Source: an uncultured Eubacteriales bacterium
GTDB taxonomy: Bacteria > Bacillota > Clostridia > Lachnospirales > Lachnospiraceae
Direction of reading: 5' to 3'
Assembly (NCBI GenBank): GCA_900314525.1
Contig: OMVN01000006.1
Coordinates: 24,651-88,650 of the forward strand
Length of the DNA stretch: 64,000 nt
Part shown: positions 60,572 through 64,000 of the stretch, in pieces
Numbering within the stretch: the first letter of the stretch is position 1
Layout of the letters: the number at the start of each line of letters is the position of its first letter
Program-made: the position numbers and the translations under genes
Notes under the pieces: generated by a model
What the model saw: only the letters and a program-made list of their open reading frames with translations
What the model was told of the DNA's origin: nothing
The model's database searches: none

Positions 60572-61732
60572 TTATTCATCTAATTCTAGCATTTTATATA
60601 AAGATGGTTCAAATGAAAATTCCTGCATAAGTACCTTTACCTCATCTAAAGCCTTATTTCTGACCTTTGATGGATAAATTGGCTGTTTAACTGCTCTGAT
60701 AAGAATATTTTTAGGTGTATGGTCAAAGTCAACAAACTCAAGAAGCTGCGTCTTATAACCACAGTATTCCAAAAGATTTGCCCTGATAGCATCTGTTGCC
60801 AGAGCTGAAAATCTCTCCTTTATAATTCCATACCTAGATATTATGTTTAGATTATCAGGTTTAATCTGCTTATTTAATTCATGTTGACAGCATGGCACCG
60901 AAAAAATCATCTTGGCATTCCACTGTATTGCATTATAAAGAGCATAATCTGTGGCTGTATCGCATGCATGAAGTGTAATAACCATATCTACCTCAAATGG
61001 GGCATCATAACCATTTATATCACCTAGTTCAAATTTCAGTTTATCATAGCCATACTTCTGTGCCGCCCTATTGCAGTTATTTATTACTTCTTCCTTAAGA
61101 TCCAGTCCTATCATATTTACCTCAATATTCATAACTTCTGTCAAATAATAGTATACGACAAATGTGAGGTAAGACTTGCCACACCCGAAATCAATTACAT
61201 TTAATTTCTTTGTTTTTAAATGTGATATTTCATCATTTAAAATCTCTATAAATCTGTTAATCTGTTTGTACTTATCGTACATTGCATTTATTACTTTTCC
61301 ATCTTTGGTAAAAACTCCCATATCCACAAGTGGTGCTATGTTCATTCCCTCACTTAGAATATAATTCTTCTTGCGGTTGTGGCCAGTATCGCCACTTCCT
61401 GATTTAACCATATCTCCAGCAAGTTTCTAAACTTTATAAGATGGTTTACCCTTTTTGGATATTAGTATTATATACTCTGAATCATTAGAAAATCCATTAA
61501 GCTGCTTATAAGTACCAAATGTCAGTTCATAAAGCCTATTCTCAAGTTTATCCTCAGAAATATTCTCATGAAAAACCTGCTTATCAGTGTACTTTGCCAG
61601 TTGAAAACATTCTCCCTTCTTTTCTCCCACAATTTTTTTATACTGACACTTCTTAGATACGGGATTACTTATTATCAGCTTAGATATTTTCGCTCCACAC
61701 ATCATATTTATGTATTGTTTTAATTCTTCCAT
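60572..61732 (-). pseudogene. SAM-dependent methyltransferase cut by an in-frame TAG
   Basis: The intact family is a single protein of about 380-400 residues. Here the N-terminal 101 residues (MEELKQYINMMCGAKISKLI to SKKGKPSYKV) are followed by TAG at 61427-61429, and the same frame then continues as [24 protein letters not shown] with the methyltransferase domain ([56 protein letters not shown]). No base is shifted, so one nonsense change separates them. The Met at 61411 has no usable ribosome-binding site spacing (GGAG two bases away), so restart is doubtful. Confidence 0.82.
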
Positions 61733-61822
61733 ATATTAACTCCTGCACTCCAGTAATAATCCTATTTCATATGCTATTTTCTCAATAATTTCCCTGTAAA
61801 GTATACCACAATATATTAATAT

Positions 61823-62623
61823 TTAAATATGCAAATCCTTTTTGTTAAATATAAAAATTCCAAATAAATATACAAAAACTGCTCCAATAGCCAGTACAAC
61901 AGCTCCCACAATCGCACTATTATTACCTTCCACAATTCCATTAGCATCATAAAGTGTAAAAAAAGTAAAATATTTCAGTACTTTTGCTTTCTCTCCAGCA
62001 TTTGCAAGCATTTGAAGAATAAACATCAATGCAGGTATTCCCGCCCCAAATGCAATACTATATTTCATTTCTGAAAAAATACACGATGACAAATAACAAA
62101 TACTTCCGATGAATAAGTGAAGACTTAACAACGCAATATTCACTTTTAATAATTGTGATACAACAAGTTCTTTTGAAAAGCTAGCATTTGAAATTACTAT
62201 CTCTAAGACTGTAGTATAAGATATAAGAATCACAATTCCACTCACCATTGCAAATATTTGTGTTAGTGCAACCTTACTGCGTTTTATAGGAGCAGCAAGA
62301 AGTATAACCATAGAACCTTTATCTACATATTTTGCAATCACTCCATTTCCTCTGAGAATACAAAATATCATAGGAAATACCAGTAAAATAAATCCATAGA
62401 GATACGAGATCATAAATCCAATTAATGTTGTTGCCCCGGATTTCATACCAACAGCATCCATTAGTTCTGGCATCGCTTCGTTAAATTTTTCTAAAGAAGC
62501 CATCATGTCAGGATCGTACATACTAATAATAATTGCCACATACATAGATATAATTGCTGCAAATATGATGAGCATTTTCAAGCTGTTTTTCATTTCACGC
62601 TTATATAAAGTTAAATTAATCAC
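61823..62623 (-). CDS. ABC transporter permease
   Basis: The 266-residue protein has six predicted membrane helices, with the first near residue 15 and the last at the C-terminus, as in ABC-2 type exporters. The start is the GTG at 62623, which overlaps the end of the ATPase gene by eight bases and is preceded by GGGGGTGAG. It forms a transporter with the ATPase; substrate unknown. A relation to antibiotic or lipid export pairs is possible but not proved. Confidence 0.87.
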   Translation of the reverse strand: MINLTLYKREMKNSLKMLIIFAAIISMYVAIIISMYDPDMMASLEKFNEAMPELMDAVGMKSGATTLIGFMISYLYGFILLVFPMIFCILRGNGVIAKYVDKGSMVILLAAPIKRSKVALTQIFAMVSGIVILISYTTVLEIVISNASFSKELVVSQLLKVNIALLSLHLFIGSICYLSSCIFSEMKYSIAFGAGIPALMFILQMLANAGEKAKVLKYFTFFTLYDANGIVEGNNSAIVGAVVLAIGAVFVYLFGIFIFNKKDLHI

Positions 62624-63434
62624 AATGCTCACCCCCATAATAATTCATAAAAATAGTCTCTAACCCTTGCCTTGCAACTACCGTAACACTTTTGCCATTA
62701 CATTCACCATCAAAATCTTTTGCAAACGCTTTAGCCTCTTCTATAGTATCTAAATTTACTGTATACGAATGCATATGGCGATTTCTTAATGTTTCAACCG
62801 AATCTACTGTAACTAACTTTCCATTACGAATGATTCCAATTCTATTACATGTTTTTTCAACTTCTTCAAAAATATGACTTGAAAGTAAAATTGTTTTTCC
62901 TTTTTTCTTTTCCTCTCTGATCAATTCGATAAATCGATTTTGCATTAATGGATCAAGGCCACTAGTAGGTTCATCTAAAATCAGAATATCAGGATTATGC
63001 ATAAATGCCGCAACAATTCCTATCTTCTGCTTCATTCCCTTACTCATTTTCTTGATTTTTCCTTTTGGATCAAGTTCGAATCGGTCAATCAATTCATTCA
63101 TCCTGCTACTATCTTTTAGATTTCGGTATTCCATATTAAATCTTAGAAATTCCTTACCTGTCATATCTTCAAAAAAACTTATTTCACCAGGTATATATCC
63201 CAGTCTTTTTTGAATTTCATCTCGTTTCTCCCAGCAGCTAAGTTCATCAATTTGACATTTTCCACTCTGAGGTTTTATAAAACCCATCAAATGACGAATT
63301 GTTGTTGTCTTCCCTGCCCCATTGGGTCCCAAAAAGCCAAATACTTCTCCGCTATCTACACTAATCGATAAATCAAATATTCCTTTTCCCGATCCATAAT
63401 CCCTGGTTAGATTTTGAATATTAATCACACTCAT
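62616..63434 (-). CDS. ABC transporter ATP-binding protein
   Basis: The 272-residue ATPase has Walker A GPNGAGKTTTIRHLMGF near residue 35, signature MSKGMKQKIGIV, Walker B ILILDEPTSGLD and the H-loop LLSSHIFEEV. The C-terminal 60 residues form the extra domain typical of exporters of the ABC-2 class. First gene of the pair. Confidence 0.93.
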   Translation of the reverse strand: MSVINIQNLTRDYGSGKGIFDLSISVDSGEVFGFLGPNGAGKTTTIRHLMGFIKPQSGKCQIDELSCWEKRDEIQKRLGYIPGEISFFEDMTGKEFLRFNMEYRNLKDSSRMNELIDRFELDPKGKIKKMSKGMKQKIGIVAAFMHNPDILILDEPTSGLDPLMQNRFIELIREEKKKGKTILLSSHIFEEVEKTCNRIGIIRNGKLVTVDSVETLRNRHMHSYTVNLDTIEEAKAFAKDFDGECNGKSVTVVARQGLETIFMNYYGGEHCD

Positions 63435-63520
63435 GCAATCTACCCCTTCCTGAAAATTTTCTTCTCATAACTGAATATCCACACTTGATCTGTTCATTCC
63501 CAAAAATAATTTATGAATAT

Positions 63521-63529
63521 AGTATAGCA
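63521..63529 (-). promoter_or_regulatory. Extended -10 promoter of the ABC pair
   Basis: On the minus strand TGCTATACT is an extended -10 element about 85 bases before the ATPase start. No good -35 hexamer is present at the expected distance. Confidence 0.5.
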
Positions 63530-63562
63530 AAATGTGGCAATATTTTATATACGTTACGCTAA

Positions 63563-63579
63563 AAAGCTAAGCTAGCTTT
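63563..63579. repeat. Short palindrome upstream of the ABC pair
   Basis: AAAGCTA and TAGCTTT form an inverted repeat with a three-base centre, near the putative promoter. It may be an operator; flanking bases contain three ACGTT words. The 250 bases between the ABC pair and the IS remnant hold nothing else that I recognise. Confidence 0.35.
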
Positions 63580-63686
63580 GTATAAACGTTTTACGTTGTT
63601 AATATTTTCTTCCGCTTTAGAAAATAAGTCAGGCAACATTCGGGAAAAATAATCAAATTAACATTCTGATTTTTTGCTCCTTTTTC

Positions 63687-63867
63687 CTATTTGTGCACTT
63701 CTAAATTCATAAGCACTTTTCTGACCTTGATCCTTAACATCAGTCCAAATCCCCAAACAAAACTTCCTGCTAGCAATGTTACAATGATTTCCTGAACTGT
63801 TGTTGCCATGACCTTTGTAAATGTTATTGAAATGATTATCCCTACTAAAATCAATATATCGGTGAAT
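63687..63867 (-). pseudogene. Small membrane protein, 3' fragment cut by an insertion sequence
   Basis: The frame reads FTDILILVGIIISITFTKV then EIIVTLLAGSFVWGFGLML and ends at a TAG at 63687 (VLMNLEVHK). Two membrane helices are visible. The frame is cut at 63868 where the IS end begins. The family is not recognisable. Confidence 0.6.
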
Positions 63868-64000
63868 TGTACTGGTCAACATTTTTGGTAACGGTTTGTT
63901 CGAAAAATACACTAATTAAATCGCATCTCCATAGGTGTTAAATAATCATTATAAGAGTGCGGTCTTACATAGTTGTACCAGTTAACATACTGCTTTGTCA
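63868..64000 (-). mobile_element. IS3-family insertion sequence, one end (rest outside window)
   Basis: The terminal sequence TGTACTGGTCAACATTTTTG begins at 63868 with the TG typical of IS3 ends. A transposase C-terminus lies 44 bases inside. The other end and the target duplication are outside the window. Confidence 0.7.
63912..64000 (-). CDS. Transposase/integrase-core protein, C-terminal end (5' part outside window)
   Basis: Only 28 residues are present: YVNWYNYVRPHSYNDYLTP followed by MEMRFN and a TAG. This is the end of the rve integrase core of IS3-type OrfB proteins (N-x-x-RPH...L...TP). The gene starts beyond base 64000. Confidence 0.75.
   Translation of the reverse strand, partial: TKQYVNWYNYVRPHSYNDYLTPMEMRFN

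Noticed and set aside
61420-61435. Pyrrolysine or recoded TAG in the methyltransferase
   Set aside because: Nothing in the window suggests a recoding system, and the protein family has no known recoded residue there; a nonsense mutation is simpler.
1-64000. CRISPR array
   Set aside because: No regularly spaced identical repeats of suitable length were seen; the only near-regular repeats are the YD coding repeats and the linker duplication.

Overview
The window looks like chromosomal DNA from an A+T-rich Firmicute, most probably a gut Lachnospiraceae (Lachnospira/Eubacterium-like). The assignment is an inference from a tRNA-Trp T-box leader, type III glutamine synthetase next to GltBD, secreted proteins with C-terminal KTGD-type wall-sorting tails, a lipoprotein alpha-amylase, and strong AGGAGG-type Shine-Dalgarno sites with TTGACA/TATAAT-like promoters. 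Nearly all genes lie on the minus strand; the plus-strand exceptions are the aspartate kinase end, the trpB remnant, one GNAT protein and an EAL protein.

Layout. 0-2 kb: aspartate kinase tail, then a Trp T-box leader directly followed by a tryptophan synthase beta gene that has lost its 5' third. 2-6.4 kb: MarR regulator plus an asymmetric heterodimeric ABC exporter. 6.4-10.7 kb: aroC, glyA, a SEC-C methionine aminopeptidase, a P-loop kinase-like protein and tRNA-Gly(GCC). 10.8-20.6 kb: a giant secreted Rhs/YD-repeat protein, split by a one-base frameshift, whose C-terminal Hint domain is wrecked. 20.8-28 kb: an asparagine synthetase-like protein lacking the N-terminal nucleophile, pepF, a GNAT protein, lepB, rpoD and a lipid kinase. 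28-35.3 kb: four secreted proteins (one with a clear starch-binding module) that share one promoter design, then an amylase lipoprotein in an operon with a Bax-inhibitor-1 protein. 35.3-41.2 kb: proA, bioY, a broken MATE transporter, a cupin, a truncated GGDEF receptor and a PAP2 phosphatase. 41.3-44.8 kb: an intact EAL protein facing a decayed sensor-GGDEF gene. 44.8-48.8 kb: membrane spermidine-synthase-like protein, thiE, thiM, and a TIGR00266-family protein. 48.8-57.2 kb: gltB-gltD-glnN ammonia-assimilation unit with a terminator hairpin in the gltB leader. 57.2-64 kb: TrmH-type methyltransferase, a prophage lysis remnant fused to a truncated membrane gene, GNAT, HAD, a methyltransferase gene cut by an in-frame TAG, an ABC transporter pair, and the end of an IS3-like element inserted in a membrane-protein gene.

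Themes. (1) Starch use at the cell surface: amylase lipoprotein, a CBM26-like wall protein, two paralogous wall/membrane proteins and a fourth KTGD protein under near-identical promoters; the Rhs N-terminus also resembles a carbohydrate-binding module. (2) Nitrogen: GltBD and GS-III supply glutamate and glutamine. (3) Gene decay: trpB, rhs and its Hint domain, MATE, two diguanylate cyclases, a methyltransferase, an endolysin and two membrane proteins are all broken by different kinds of lesion, which argues against a single technical cause. All functional calls come from reading the protein sequences by eye; no database search was run.
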